From Mesorhizobium sp. Z1-4 (GTDB taxonomy: Bacteria > Pseudomonadota > Alphaproteobacteria > Rhizobiales > Rhizobiaceae): a stretch of DNA of 64,000 bases. The notes beneath the pieces were generated by a model. The model ran no database searches and was not told the DNA's origin. It saw only the letters and a list, made by a program, of their open reading frames with translations. The stretch is from assembly GCF_004000235.1 (NCBI RefSeq), contig NZ_RCIO01000001.1, positions 620,001 to 684,000 of the forward strand. Reading direction: 5' to 3'. This document shows positions 33,581 to 42,553 of the stretch, piece after piece; positions within the stretch are counted from its first letter, which is position 1, and each line of letters opens with the position of its first letter. The position numbers were made by a program, and so were the translations under genes.

Positions 33581-33889
33581 ATGCTGATCTGCCACTGCAA
33601 TCTGATCACGGAAAAAGAGATCGAGCAGACGATCCGTTCACTGCTTGCCGCAGACCCGTGGGGCCTGATCGTGCCGACGAAGGTTTACCACGCGCTCCAG
33701 AAGCGGGGGCGCTGTTGCGGCTGCTTCCCCAGTGTGGTTGAAACCATCATCCGCGTCACCGAGGAATTTCATCGCGAACTTGGCGAAGAGGCGGCGGAAA
33801 GCGTAACGTTCCTTGACCGCGTGCGCGGTCTTCGAAGACAGAATGAGGAAAACCATGAAGGGCGACAAAAAGGTCATAGAGCGGCTTAA
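33581..33889 (+). CDS. bfd: Bacterioferritin-associated ferredoxin
   Basis: A 102-residue [2Fe-2S] protein that delivers electrons to bacterioferritin to release stored iron. The start [15 protein letters not shown] gives the first two cluster cysteines (C-x-C), and the second pair is in GRCCGCFP. It is longer than E. coli Bfd (64) because of a C-terminal tail of about 35 residues with charged residues. The last 35 nt overlap the start of the bfr gene in another frame, so translation of both is coupled. An upstream promoter and a possible Irr box suggest iron control. Confidence 0.88.
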   Translation: MLICHCNLITEKEIEQTIRSLLAADPWGLIVPTKVYHALQKRGRCCGCFPSVVETIIRVTEEFHRELGEEAAESVTFLDRVRGLRRQNEENHEGRQKGHRAA

Positions 33890-34340
33890 CGAGGCCCTTT
33901 TTCTGGAGCTCGGTGCCGTCAACCAGTACTGGGTGCATTACCGGCTCCTCGAAGACTGGGGTTACGGCAAGCTGGCCGCCAAGGAGCGCGCCGAATCCAT
34001 CGAAGAGATGCATCACGCCGACAAGCTGATCGAGCGCATCATCTTTCTCGAAGGCCATCCCAACCTGCAGAAGGTGGGCCCGCTGCGTGTCGGCCAGAAC
34101 ATCAAGGAAGTGCTGGAAGCCGATTTGGCGGGCGAGCACGATGCGCGCGCCTCCTACAAGCAGTCGCGCGATATCTGCAATGAAGCCGGCGACTACGTTT
34201 CGATGAAGCTGTTCGAGGAGCTGCTGGCCGACGAGGAAGGCCATATCGACTTCCTCGAAACGCAGCTCGAACTGCTGGAGCAGCTCGGCGAAAAGAAATA
34301 CGGCCTTCTCAACGCCAGCGACGCCAACGAAGCCGAGTAG
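33855..34340 (+). CDS. bfr: Bacterioferritin
   Basis: A 161-residue four-helix ferritin. The start [19 protein letters not shown] is the canonical bacterioferritin N-terminus. The ferroxidase ligands are recognisable (Glu18 in [10 protein letters not shown], Glu51 and His54 in [10 protein letters not shown], Glu94 in DLAGEHD, Glu127/His130 in ADEEGHID), and Met52, the haem ligand, is present. So it should be a haem-binding 24-mer that oxidises and stores iron. It follows bfd with overlap and ends at a terminator. Confidence 0.95.
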   Translation: MKGDKKVIERLNEALFLELGAVNQYWVHYRLLEDWGYGKLAAKERAESIEEMHHADKLIERIIFLEGHPNLQKVGPLRVGQNIKEVLEADLAGEHDARASYKQSRDICNEAGDYVSMKLFEELLADEEGHIDFLETQLELLEQLGEKKYGLLNASDANEAE

Positions 34341-34347
34341 GTTTCTT

Positions 34348-34995
34348 TCAGACCAGTCCGGAAAGGGCGGCCCTTGCGGCCGCCTTTTCTATGACCGCAA
34401 CCAGCTTTCCCGCCGCCTCGCCGGAGAGCCCCTTGTTTTCGACGATCACGGAGCCGGGCAGGTCGGCGATCAGCGTAGCACGATCGAGCCGCGCCAGGAT
34501 ATCGTCACGCGTTTCGCGTCCGCGCGATGCCAGGCGTTCGGCCAGCATTTCGCGTGGCGCCGTTACCTGAACCACGACGACGTTTTCGTAGCGTTCGGAG
34601 ATCGCCGCGAGGGCCCCGCGCGAGCTGTTGGCGACAACCACGCCGCCGTCGGCGATGACACGGTCCACGTCCGCGGGCAGGCCATAGCTCAGCCCGTGCG
34701 CCCGCCAGGTCACCGAAAAGCTCCCGGCCGCCTCGGCAGCAGCGAATGCCGCCTCGTCCATGGTGTCGTGATCTTCCGCCGAAGCGTCCGCCGCACGGGT
34801 AATCACCCGACGCGCAAACACGGTATCGGCACCGGCGGAACTGCTGCGCAGCATCTCGCGCGACAGGTTGAGGAGCGTGTCCTTGCCGGCCCCGCTCGGT
34901 CCGACAACGGCGATGAAGACACCGGGTCCGATCGGCAGCCGCGCCAGCGCGTCGGCGGCTGGGCCGGCCAGATCTTCGCAAGCGTCATAGGGCAT
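34348..34995 (-). CDS. phnN: Ribose 1,5-bisphosphate phosphokinase PhnN
   Basis: A 215-residue P-loop kinase of the guanylate-kinase-like PhnN family, which turns ribose 1,5-bisphosphate into PRPP using ATP. The P-loop is VVGPSGAGKDTLLN near residue 31. Downstream are VITRAADASAEDHDTMDEAAF, with the substrate-binding Arg, and the YENVVVVQVTAPREMLAERL helix. I chose the ATG at 34995, with GAGG 5 nt upstream inside the end of the previous gene; an in-frame ATG at 35010 is possible. It lies with the DUF1045 gene, a phosphonate-operon pair, but no phn C-P lyase genes are here. Confidence 0.87.
   Translation of the reverse strand: MPYDACEDLAGPAADALARLPIGPGVFIAVVGPSGAGKDTLLNLSREMLRSSSAGADTVFARRVITRAADASAEDHDTMDEAAFAAAEAAGSFSVTWRAHGLSYGLPADVDRVIADGGVVVANSSRGALAAISERYENVVVVQVTAPREMLAERLASRGRETRDDILARLDRATLIADLPGSVIVENKGLSGEAAGKLVAVIEKAAARAALSGLV
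34362..34390 (+). terminator. Intrinsic terminator of bfd-bfr, within the phnN 3' end
   Basis: AAAGGGCGGCC (34362-34372) and GGCCGCCTTTT (34378-34388) form an 11-bp stem with one G-T pair and a 5-nt loop, with the T-run at its end. It lies inside the last codons of the convergent phnN gene. Confidence 0.7.
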
Positions 34996-35002
34996 GGAGA
35001 CC

Positions 35003-35710
35003 TCAAGCATTTTCGAGCTGCGCCATCGCGCCAAGCATATGCGACGAGCGTACCATGAACGGCGCTCCAGGTTCAGGCTCGACAAACAGCGTCAGCGCAT
35101 CGACTTCGAGCGGCTCGTCGAGCAGCGGACCGAAATGCGCGTTGATCGCATGCTCCACCCTGTTTGCCTGCGCGCCGGCAACGCGGCCTGTCAGCGTCAT
35201 GTGGAAGCGGAAGCTGCCAAACACATAGGGGTAACCCCACAAATAGAGGTTCTTCAGTTCCTCCGGCGCCAGCCGGTCGGGGTTTTGTCTTTCGATGTCG
35301 CGTTCCGTCATCGGCGCGCGGTAGATGTCGAAACCGGAAACGATATCGCCGGCGAGGCGGTCAAGCGCGGCAGAGTGCTCGAAGGGTGTAATGGCGAAAA
35401 AGCCGTCGAGACGCGAAAGCGTGACGCGCGGCAGAACCACCGGCGCCGTGGTGGAGGCGAACTGGTCGAGCGCGGTAAGCAGTGATTGTTCGGTCTCGCC
35501 TTCGGCCAGCGTGAATGGCGATTTCAAGGTCGCATGGAAGCCGTAGCGGCGGGGCGCGGCGGTGTGAAATGCGACCTCCTCCGCGCTCAGGCCACCGGTC
35601 ATGCGCGGCTGCGCGGCCGCAGCGCCGAACGGATCGCGCCCAAGCCACGCGGCAGCGGCGCGTGTCAGCGGGTCGTTTTGCGGCGGTGTGAAGTAGATGG
35701 CGTAGCGCAT
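35003..35710 (-). CDS. DUF1045/2H-phosphoesterase-like phosphonate metabolism protein
   Basis: A 235-residue protein of the family found in phn operons (TIGR03223 type). Two H-x-T motifs of 2H phosphoesterases are visible: FHATLKSPF near residue 60 and FHMTLTGR near 180. Such enzymes open cyclic phosphates. I chose the ATG at 35710 (MRYAIYFTPP), which follows AGGA. It precedes phnN on the same strand, and phnN's start region overlaps its stop. Elsewhere its relatives lie beside C-P lyase genes. Here it is far from any. Confidence 0.85.
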   Translation of the reverse strand: MRYAIYFTPPQNDPLTRAAAAWLGRDPFGAAAAQPRMTGGLSAEEVAFHTAAPRRYGFHATLKSPFTLAEGETEQSLLTALDQFASTTAPVVLPRVTLSRLDGFFAITPFEHSAALDRLAGDIVSGFDIYRAPMTERDIERQNPDRLAPEELKNLYLWGYPYVFGSFRFHMTLTGRVAGAQANRVEHAINAHFGPLLDEPLEVDALTLFVEPEPGAPFMVRSSHMLGAMAQLENA

Positions 35711-35806
35711 GGGTTCCTGTTCCTGCCCTTCGCGCTGCACTAGTTGATTTGCGTGACAGATTGACGAATCCGTGCCGCTTACTGGATCACGAATGGGCCC
35801 TCGGGT

Positions 35807-36262
35807 TTACGGCGCGGGCTGGGCACAGCTCTGGTCGCCCACCCCTTCGCAGGGAACGAATGTGAGCGCCTCGGACTCTGCGCCGTCCGACCACACGACC
35901 TGAACAGTCACGGATTTCGCTTCGCCCGGCGCAAGTTCGATCGCGATCGCCTCAAGACCGGCGTCGGATGGCAGGCTGAACGGCAGCGCCGGCACGCAGT
36001 CGACCAGCGGAAAGGTCCGGTCCAGCGCCTCGGAATTTACCGAATAGCGGATTTCGGAAAGCCGGCAGTGCATGGTCTGCAGCGGCGTGAAATAGACCAG
36101 CTGTCGGCCTCCGAACTCACGGAACTGGACCCAGCCGGAAGCTTTGTTGGCATCCAGCATGGCCTGATAGACCGCGACGGGCGGCAATTCCTGCGCGGCG
36201 GCCGGCAATGCCAGGCTGGCGGAGAGGCCAAGAGCCATAACTGGAACGATGCTGCGTTTCAT
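35807..36262 (-). CDS. Secreted hypothetical protein
   Basis: A 151-residue protein with a clear signal peptide (MKRSIVPVMALGLSASLALPAAAQ, cleavage before QELPP or ELPPV). The ATG at 36262 follows AGGTGA. The mature part has four cysteines in pairs (HCRLSE, VDCVPA, FVPCEG, DQSCAQ), consistent with two disulfides, and a mostly beta pattern. I do not recognise the family. It stands alone between the phnN pair and the YnjBCD genes. Confidence 0.7.
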   Translation of the reverse strand: MKRSIVPVMALGLSASLALPAAAQELPPVAVYQAMLDANKASGWVQFREFGGRQLVYFTPLQTMHCRLSEIRYSVNSEALDRTFPLVDCVPALPFSLPSDAGLEAIAIELAPGEAKSVTVQVVWSDGAESEALTFVPCEGVGDQSCAQPAP

Positions 36263-36449
36263 GCCGTTCACCTATTCTTCGACCCGACAATTCTAGCCGC
36301 TGGCGACCGCGCCGCGCAAATGGCAAGCCACCTTCGTCACGCTGCTTTCACGCCATGTTGAGGAATGTCCACGCCCGTTTCATTTGACCCGTTCCACCTC
36401 GCCATGCTCAATCGCGACCACTTTTTCCGGGAATACCCAGGGGGTTCGA

Positions 36450-37670
36450 TTGAAGAAACTGCTTGCCGCCGCCGCGCTGATCGCCGGCCTCACGACATCC
36501 GCACTCGCCGAGGATCCCGATCCGGCCAAGTGGGACACGGTCGTGGAACAGGCGCGCGGGCAGAAGGTCTATTTCAACGCCTGGGGCGGGTCCGAGAGCA
36601 TCAACGCCTATATCGAATGGGCCGGCAGCCGGATCATGGAGAATTACGGCGTCGAACTCGTCCATGTGAAGCTCGACGACACCGCCAATGCGGTCGCCAA
36701 GGTGGTGGCGGAGAAGGCGGCCGGCCGCAACGATGCCGGCACGGTCGACCTCATCTGGATCAATGGCGAGAACTTCGCCTCCATGAAGCGGCAAAGCCTG
36801 CTGCTTGCCGGCGAATGGGCAACGAAGCTGCCCAACTGGCAATATGTCGACATCGAAAACAAGCCGACGATCCTGACCGACTTCACGATACCGACCGACG
36901 GCCAGGAAAGCCCCTGGGGCATGGCCAAGCTGGTCTTTTTCTATGACGGCGCCCGCACGGATGCCGGCACCCTGCCGCAATCAGCCGACGGACTTCTCGA
37001 ATGGGCGAAGGCCAATCCGGGCCGTTTCTCCTATCCGCAGCCGCCGGATTTCATCGGTTCGTCATTCCTGAAGCAGGTGCTGAGCGAAAAGGTCGTTGAC
37101 CGCTCGGTCCTGCTCAAGCCCGTCGTCGAGGAAGAGTTCGACGCTGTGACGAAGCCGCTGTTCGACTATCTCGACCAGCTCCACCCAGTGATGTGGCGCA
37201 GCGGCGGTGCCTACCCGCAGAATTATCCGGCCATGCGCCAGCTTCTGGCCGACAGCGAGCTCGACATCATCTTCGCATTCAATCCGGCGGAAGCCTCAAG
37301 CGCCATCGCCAATGGCGAACTGCCCGACACGGTGCGCTCGTTCACCTTCCCCGGCGGTACGCTCTCCAACACGCATTTCGTGGCGATCCCCTACAACGCG
37401 GCGGCCAAGGCCGGTGCGCTGGTGCTGGCCAACTTCCTGATCTCGCCCGAGGCTCAGGCGCACAAGCAGGACCCTCAGGTCTGGGGCGACCCGACGGTGC
37501 TCAATGTCGGCAAACTCGATGCCGAAGACAAAGCAAAGTTCGACGCGCTCGACCTCGGCATCGCAACGCTTGCGCCGGAGGATCTCGGCCCGGCGCTCGA
37601 CGAGCCGCATCCGACCTGGTTGGACCGGCTGGAGACGGAGTGGAAACGCCGCTACGGGGTGGCGAACTAG
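36450..37670 (+). CDS. ynjB: ABC transporter substrate-binding protein, YnjB type
   Basis: A 406-residue periplasmic protein. I chose the TTG at 36450, 5 nt after AGGGGG, which gives the signal peptide LKKLLAAAALIAGLTTSALA. Mature features are the FNAWGGSESINAYIEW start of YnjB-type proteins and VDLIWINGENFASMK, typical of family 1/polyamine-like binding folds. It is followed by a strong stem-loop and the fused permease. The YnjBCD ligand is not settled in E. coli. Thiamine-like and other roles have been suggested from similarity, so ligand is open here. Confidence 0.85.
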   Translation: MKKLLAAAALIAGLTTSALAEDPDPAKWDTVVEQARGQKVYFNAWGGSESINAYIEWAGSRIMENYGVELVHVKLDDTANAVAKVVAEKAAGRNDAGTVDLIWINGENFASMKRQSLLLAGEWATKLPNWQYVDIENKPTILTDFTIPTDGQESPWGMAKLVFFYDGARTDAGTLPQSADGLLEWAKANPGRFSYPQPPDFIGSSFLKQVLSEKVVDRSVLLKPVVEEEFDAVTKPLFDYLDQLHPVMWRSGGAYPQNYPAMRQLLADSELDIIFAFNPAEASSAIANGELPDTVRSFTFPGGTLSNTHFVAIPYNAAAKAGALVLANFLISPEAQAHKQDPQVWGDPTVLNVGKLDAEDKAKFDALDLGIATLAPEDLGPALDEPHPTWLDRLETEWKRRYGVAN

Positions 37671-37678
37671 ATTTTAAG

Positions 37679-37702
37679 AGCGCGGTTTTCACAAACCGCG
37701 CT
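37679..37702 (+). promoter_or_regulatory. Intercistronic stem-loop after ynjB
   Basis: AGCGCGGTTT (37679-37688) and AAACCGCGCT (37693-37702) form a perfect 10-bp stem with loop TCAC, ending 11 nt before the permease ATG. No T-run follows. It probably limits downstream expression or stabilises the binding-protein mRNA. Confidence 0.6.
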
Positions 37703-37713
37703 ATCCTGCTCCC

Positions 37714-39393
37714 ATGTTCTCAAGGCTCGGTCCGCCGCTCACCATTCTGCTATTGGCCGGGCCGGTGTTCGCCGGACTGGCCGGGACGCTGCTCCCGGCT
37801 TTCGGTTATCTGCCGGCGCTTGGCGGCGATACATTCGGCTTTGGCCCGTTCGCGGAGCTTGCCCAGCAGACAGGCATCTGGCGTTCGGCCTGGATGAGCT
37901 ACTACACAGGGGTTGCCGCCGCTGCGGTATCGCTACTCCTGGTTCTGCTGTTTGTCGCCGCATGGGCCGGCACACGCGCCTTCGCCACCATCCAGCATCT
38001 CGTTTCGCCGCTGCTTTCGGTACCGCACGCGGCGGCTGCCTTCGGCTTCGCCTTCCTGATCGCGCCCTCCGGGGTGCTGTCGCGCCTTGCCTCGCCGTGG
38101 CTGACCGGCTGGGAGCGACCGCCGGACGTCATCATCGTCAATGACGGGGCGGCGCTTTCGCTGATCGCCGGGCTGGTGGTGAAGGAAGTGCCCTTCCTGC
38201 TGCTTGTGACGCTCGCCGCGCTGCCGCAAGTACCCGTGGAGCGAACACGCAAGATCACCGCGCTGTTGGGCTACGGCCGCATTGCCGGCTTCATCTATGC
38301 CAGCTGGCCGCAGATCTACCGCCAGATCAGGCTGGCAGTGCTGGCCGTGATCGCATTCTCGGCCTCGGTGGTGGACGTCGCCGCGATCCTCGGGCCGACG
38401 CTGCCTGGCACACTCGCCGTGCGCCTTGCCGGTTGGATGAACGACCCGGAGATTTCCATGCGGTTCCTTGCATCCGCAGGGGCGCTGCTGCAGCTCGGCG
38501 TAGCGGTGGCGGCGATCCTGACCTGGATTGCGCTGGAGAAAACCCTCGGCCCTCTGGTGCAGGTGATGGCGCAGGCAGGCTACAGTCTGCGCCGCGACCG
38601 CTGGTTGCGGCTGGCGGTTCTGTGGCTGATGGCGCTGGCGGCCGGCATCGTTTTTGCCGGGCTTGGCGCACTTGCCATCTGGTCGGTCGCCGGCCTCTGG
38701 CAGTTTCCCGACGCGTTGCCAGACAGCGTGACGCTTAAGAGCTGGATGCGTGCTGCGCCGCGCATAGCGGGTCCACTGCTCACCACATGTATCGTCGCAG
38801 TATGTGCGACCGCGATCGCGGTGGCGCTGGCGATGATGTGCCTTGTGCGAGAAGATGCGACCGGCAAACGGGCCACGCGTTTCGCGCTGCCGCTCATCTA
38901 TCTGCCGCTGGTCGTGCCGCAGGTGGCGTTCCTGTTCGGGTTGCAACTGCTCTTCATTCTGTCGGGCACCGTGGCCAGCCTGCCTGCGCTTATCTTCGCG
39001 CATGTCGTGTTCGTGTTGCCTTATGTATTTCTGTCGCTTTCCGACCCCTGGCGCGCCTTCGACAAACGCTACGAGGCTGTTGCCGCAGGCCTTGGAAAAT
39101 CGCGCAGCACGATGCTGTGGCGCATTCGTGCGCCAATGCTGCTTCGCGCCATCCTGACCGCCGCCGCCGTGGGCTTTGCGGTCTCGATCGGGCAATATCT
39201 GCCGACGCTGCTCGTCGGTGCCGGCCGCCTGCCCACGATCACCACCGAGGCCGTCGCGCTGGCGTCCGGCGGCAACCGCCGGGTGATCGGCGTCTATGCG
39301 TTTCTGCAGATGCTGCTGCCGCTGGCCGGCTTCGCCGTTGCAACGCTGGTTCCGGCGCTGCTATTCCGGCGCTTTCGCGCGATGCGCGCATAA
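37714..39393 (+). CDS. ynjC: ABC transporter permease, YnjC type (fused)
   Basis: A 559-residue permease in which two permease units are joined, with about twelve hydrophobic segments. It has two EAA-type coupling loops (VERTRKITALLGYGRIAGFIYA near residue 175 and YEAVAAGLGKSRSTMLWRIR near 455), as expected for a homolog of E. coli YnjC, ThiP or AfuB (511-540 residues). It lies between the binding protein and the ATPase, completing a full transporter with them. Confidence 0.9.
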   Translation: MFSRLGPPLTILLLAGPVFAGLAGTLLPAFGYLPALGGDTFGFGPFAELAQQTGIWRSAWMSYYTGVAAAAVSLLLVLLFVAAWAGTRAFATIQHLVSPLLSVPHAAAAFGFAFLIAPSGVLSRLASPWLTGWERPPDVIIVNDGAALSLIAGLVVKEVPFLLLVTLAALPQVPVERTRKITALLGYGRIAGFIYASWPQIYRQIRLAVLAVIAFSASVVDVAAILGPTLPGTLAVRLAGWMNDPEISMRFLASAGALLQLGVAVAAILTWIALEKTLGPLVQVMAQAGYSLRRDRWLRLAVLWLMALAAGIVFAGLGALAIWSVAGLWQFPDALPDSVTLKSWMRAAPRIAGPLLTTCIVAVCATAIAVALAMMCLVREDATGKRATRFALPLIYLPLVVPQVAFLFGLQLLFILSGTVASLPALIFAHVVFVLPYVFLSLSDPWRAFDKRYEAVAAGLGKSRSTMLWRIRAPMLLRAILTAAAVGFAVSIGQYLPTLLVGAGRLPTITTEAVALASGGNRRVIGVYAFLQMLLPLAGFAVATLVPALLFRRFRAMRA

Positions 39394-39410
39394 TCCCGGA
39401 GGCGACGTAG

Positions 39411-40052
39411 TTGAACGACAAGGGCTTGCGCCTCGACGATATCCGGATCTCGCTCGGCGGCACGCAGCTTCTGTCGATCACGCACACGATCGAACCTGGC
39501 GACGTGCTCACCGTGATGGGGCCGTCGGGCTCGGGCAAATCGACCTTGCTCGCCTTCATCGGCGGCTTTCTCGACCCTGCATTCGAAGCCTCGGGCAGTG
39601 TCTTCATCGACGGCGAAGACCTGACCTCGATCGCTTCGGAAGACCGCCATGTCGGAATCCTTTTTCAGGACCCGCTGCTCTTTCCGCACATGACGGTGGG
39701 GGGCAATCTCACCTTTGCGATCCCGTCCAGCGTCCGTGGCCGCGCGTTGCGGCGCGATATTGCCTGTCGTGCTCTCGAGGGTGTCGAACTCGCCGGCTAC
39801 GAGGACCGCGATCCCGACACGTTGTCGGGCGGGCAGAAGGCGCGTGTCGCGCTGGCTCGCGTTTTGATTGCGGAACCGCGTGCGCTGCTTCTCGACGAGC
39901 CGTTTTCCAAGCTCGATGCGGCGCTGCGCCAGCAGATGCGGGACCTGGTCTTCTCGAAGGCACGGCAAAACGGCCTGCCGACGCTTTTGGTTACGCATGA
40001 TGAGGCGGACGCCGCAGCCGCCGGCGGAACCGTGATCCAGCTCGGCAATTGA
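39411..40052 (+). CDS. ynjD: ABC transporter ATP-binding protein, YnjD type
   Basis: A 213-residue ATPase, the short form without a regulatory domain. The TTG at 39411 follows GGAGG by 8 nt. Walker A is MGPSGSGKSTLL, the Q-loop is in ILFQDPLLFPHM, the signature is LSGGQKARV, Walker B is ALLLDEPFSKLD, and the switch His is in LVTHDEADAA. The size matches YnjD/ThiQ. Its stop overlaps the lead of the hrpB gene (TTGA at 40049), so hrpB may be translated by coupling. Confidence 0.92.
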   Translation: MNDKGLRLDDIRISLGGTQLLSITHTIEPGDVLTVMGPSGSGKSTLLAFIGGFLDPAFEASGSVFIDGEDLTSIASEDRHVGILFQDPLLFPHMTVGGNLTFAIPSSVRGRALRRDIACRALEGVELAGYEDRDPDTLSGGQKARVALARVLIAEPRALLLDEPFSKLDAALRQQMRDLVFSKARQNGLPTLLVTHDEADAAAAGGTVIQLGN

Positions 40053-40057
40053 TCGCG

Positions 40058-42505
40058 ATGGCGCTGCCTGACCTGCCTGTTTCGGCGGCCCTGCCCGAGC
40101 TGTCCGCCGCGCTTGAGAGCGGCGGACAGGCTGTGCTCGTCGCACCGCCAGGTGCCGGCAAGACGACGCTCGTGCCGCTGCATCTGCTCGATGCGCCCTG
40201 GCTCGGCGATGGCATGATCGTCCTTCTTGAGCCGCGCAGGCTGGCTGCCCGCGCAGCGGCCCGGCGCATGGCCGAGCTGCTCGGCGAGAAGCCCGGCGAG
40301 ACCGTTGGTTATGCGATGCGGCTCGACCGCAAGGTCTCGGCGCGCACCCGTATCCTTGTCGTCACCGAAGGCGTCATGGCCCGCATGATCCTCGACGATC
40401 CCGAGCTTTCCGGTATCAGCGTATTGATCTTCGACGAATTTCACGAGCGCTCCCTCGACGGCGATTTCGGCCTGGCGCTGGCGCTCGACGTCAAAGGCGG
40501 CCTACGCCCCGATTTGCGGCTGCTCGTCATGTCGGCGACCATCGACGGCGCGCGTGTGGCCGAGCTTTTGGGCGGCGCGCCTGTCGTCACCAGCGAAGGC
40601 CGCAGTTTTCCCGTCGACATTCGCCACGACGAACGTCCGGCCGGGGAAGCGATCGAGGCTGCGATGGCGCGCGCGATCCGTACGGCGATCGCGGAGCAGG
40701 AAGGCAGTATTCTCGCCTTTCTGCCGGGACAGCGCGAAATCGAACGCACCGCCGAAGCGCTCGCCGGCCGGCTGCCGGCCAATGCCGACATCACTCCGCT
40801 CTTCGGCGCCATGGAGGGCGGAGCGCAGGATGCCGCGATCCGCCCCGCAGCTACCGGGCGTCGCAAGGTCGTGCTCGCCACGGCCATCGCCGAAACGTCG
40901 ATCACCATCGAGGACGTACGCATCGTCATCGACAGCGGGCTCGCCCGCCTGCCGCGCTACGAACCTGCAAGCGGCATCACGCGGCTGGAGACGGTACGCG
41001 TTTCCCGTGCATCGGCCGACCAGCGGGCCGGACGTGCCGGACGTACGCAACCGGGTGTCGCGATCAGGCTATGGCGGTCCGAGCAGTCGGCTGCCCTGCC
41101 CGCCTTCACGCCACCTGAAATCCTGCAGGCGGACCTGACCGGCCTTGTGCTCGACTGCGCAGCGTTCGGCATCGCAGATCCGGCCGGCCTCGCCTTTCTC
41201 GACGCCCCTCCGGCACCGGCACTGGCCGAGGCACGCGCGCTGCTTACCAGCCTGCATGCCATCGACGCCGATGGCCGCATCACCGAGGCCGGAACCGCGA
41301 TGCGCAAGCTGGCGCTGCCGGCCCGGCTTGCTCACATGGTCGCCGAGGCGGCGAAAAAAGACATGGCACTTCAGGCGGCCGAGCTCGCGGTGCTGCTCAC
41401 CGAACGCGGTCTTGGCGGCAACGATCCCGATCTCGAACACCGCGTGACGCGCTTTCGCAGCGACCGCTCGCCCCGCGCCATGGCTGCCAAAGGGCTCGCT
41501 GAGCGGCTGGCGCGTGCGGCCGGCGGCGGCAACAAGCCCTCGGCCAGCGCCGGCGAACTCCTCCTGCATGCATGGCCCGACCGGGTTGCCAGGGCGCGCG
41601 GTGCGGCCGGCCACTATGTGCTTGCCAATGGCCGCGGCGCGATGCTCGACGAAACGTCGGCACTTGCCCGCCGGGAGTGGCTGGTGGTCGCCGATTTGCA
41701 GGGCGGCGCGAAGAATGCACGCATCACCGCCGCGGCGGCGACCAGCGAAGACGAGATACGCTTGGCGCTCGGCGACCAGATCGAAAGCACGACGGCAACA
41801 TCCTACGACCCTCAAGCTCGCGCCGTCAGAACGCGACAGACCGAGCGGCTCGGCGCCGTCACGCTTGGCGAAAGGCCCTTGCCCGCGCCTTCGGGCGAAG
41901 AAGCCAATACGGCTATCGTAGACTTACTCAGGGAACACGGTCTCGGCCTACTCGACTGGAGCAAGGAAGCCGCGACACTGCGCGCCAGGCTCGGCTGGCT
42001 TTACCGAGGGCTTGGAGACCCCTGGCCGGACGTCTCGGACGAAACCCTGCTCTCAGGCCTCGACACGTGGCTTGCGCCCTTTCTGCCCGGCGAAGCCTCG
42101 TTCGCGCGCATTAGCGGCAAGATCGTCGAACAGGCGCTTGCCGCGCTTGTCCCCCCAGGCGAGCATGGCCGTTTCGGGCAACTGGCGCCGACACATTACG
42201 ACGCGCCCTCCGGAAGCCGGCTGCCGATCGACTACGAGGGCGAGCAGCCGGTGCTCGCGATCCGCGTGCAGGAGCTTTTCGGCCTCCATAAGCACCCCAT
42301 GATTGCCAACGGGACGGTACCGCTGACCCTTGAGCTTCTTTCACCCGCGCACCGGCCCTTGCAGACGACCCGCGACCTGCCTGGCTTCTGGGCAGGTTCC
42401 TGGAAAGACGTGCGCGCCGAAATGCGCGGCCGCTACCCCAAGCACGAATGGCCGGAAGACCCGGCGAATGCACAAGCCACCAGCCGCGCCAAACCGCGCA
42501 AGTAA
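40058..42505 (+). CDS. hrpB: ATP-dependent RNA helicase HrpB
   Basis: An 815-residue DEAH-type helicase. In order: motif I APPGAGKTTLVP (residues 28-39), Ia EPRRLAARAAARRM, II DEFHERSLD (the DEFH variant), III SATIDGARV, V ATAIAETSITIEDVR and VI SADQRAGRAGR. The HrpB-specific C-terminal domain (residues about 500-800) ends in the HPKHEWPEDP-like motif (RYPKHEWPEDPANA). The cellular role of HrpB is poorly known. I prefer the ATG at 40058 over the TTG at 40049. It overlaps the transporter operon by only 5 nt upstream, so they may share a message. Confidence 0.93.
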   Translation: MALPDLPVSAALPELSAALESGGQAVLVAPPGAGKTTLVPLHLLDAPWLGDGMIVLLEPRRLAARAAARRMAELLGEKPGETVGYAMRLDRKVSARTRILVVTEGVMARMILDDPELSGISVLIFDEFHERSLDGDFGLALALDVKGGLRPDLRLLVMSATIDGARVAELLGGAPVVTSEGRSFPVDIRHDERPAGEAIEAAMARAIRTAIAEQEGSILAFLPGQREIERTAEALAGRLPANADITPLFGAMEGGAQDAAIRPAATGRRKVVLATAIAETSITIEDVRIVIDSGLARLPRYEPASGITRLETVRVSRASADQRAGRAGRTQPGVAIRLWRSEQSAALPAFTPPEILQADLTGLVLDCAAFGIADPAGLAFLDAPPAPALAEARALLTSLHAIDADGRITEAGTAMRKLALPARLAHMVAEAAKKDMALQAAELAVLLTERGLGGNDPDLEHRVTRFRSDRSPRAMAAKGLAERLARAAGGGNKPSASAGELLLHAWPDRVARARGAAGHYVLANGRGAMLDETSALARREWLVVADLQGGAKNARITAAAATSEDEIRLALGDQIESTTATSYDPQARAVRTRQTERLGAVTLGERPLPAPSGEEANTAIVDLLREHGLGLLDWSKEAATLRARLGWLYRGLGDPWPDVSDETLLSGLDTWLAPFLPGEASFARISGKIVEQALAALVPPGEHGRFGQLAPTHYDAPSGSRLPIDYEGEQPVLAIRVQELFGLHKHPMIANGTVPLTLELLSPAHRPLQTTRDLPGFWAGSWKDVRAEMRGRYPKHEWPEDPANAQATSRAKPRK

Positions 42506-42553
42506 CTCGCTTTAGAGCTTGGCCGAGCGGCCATACAATCGCATAACAGGCAC

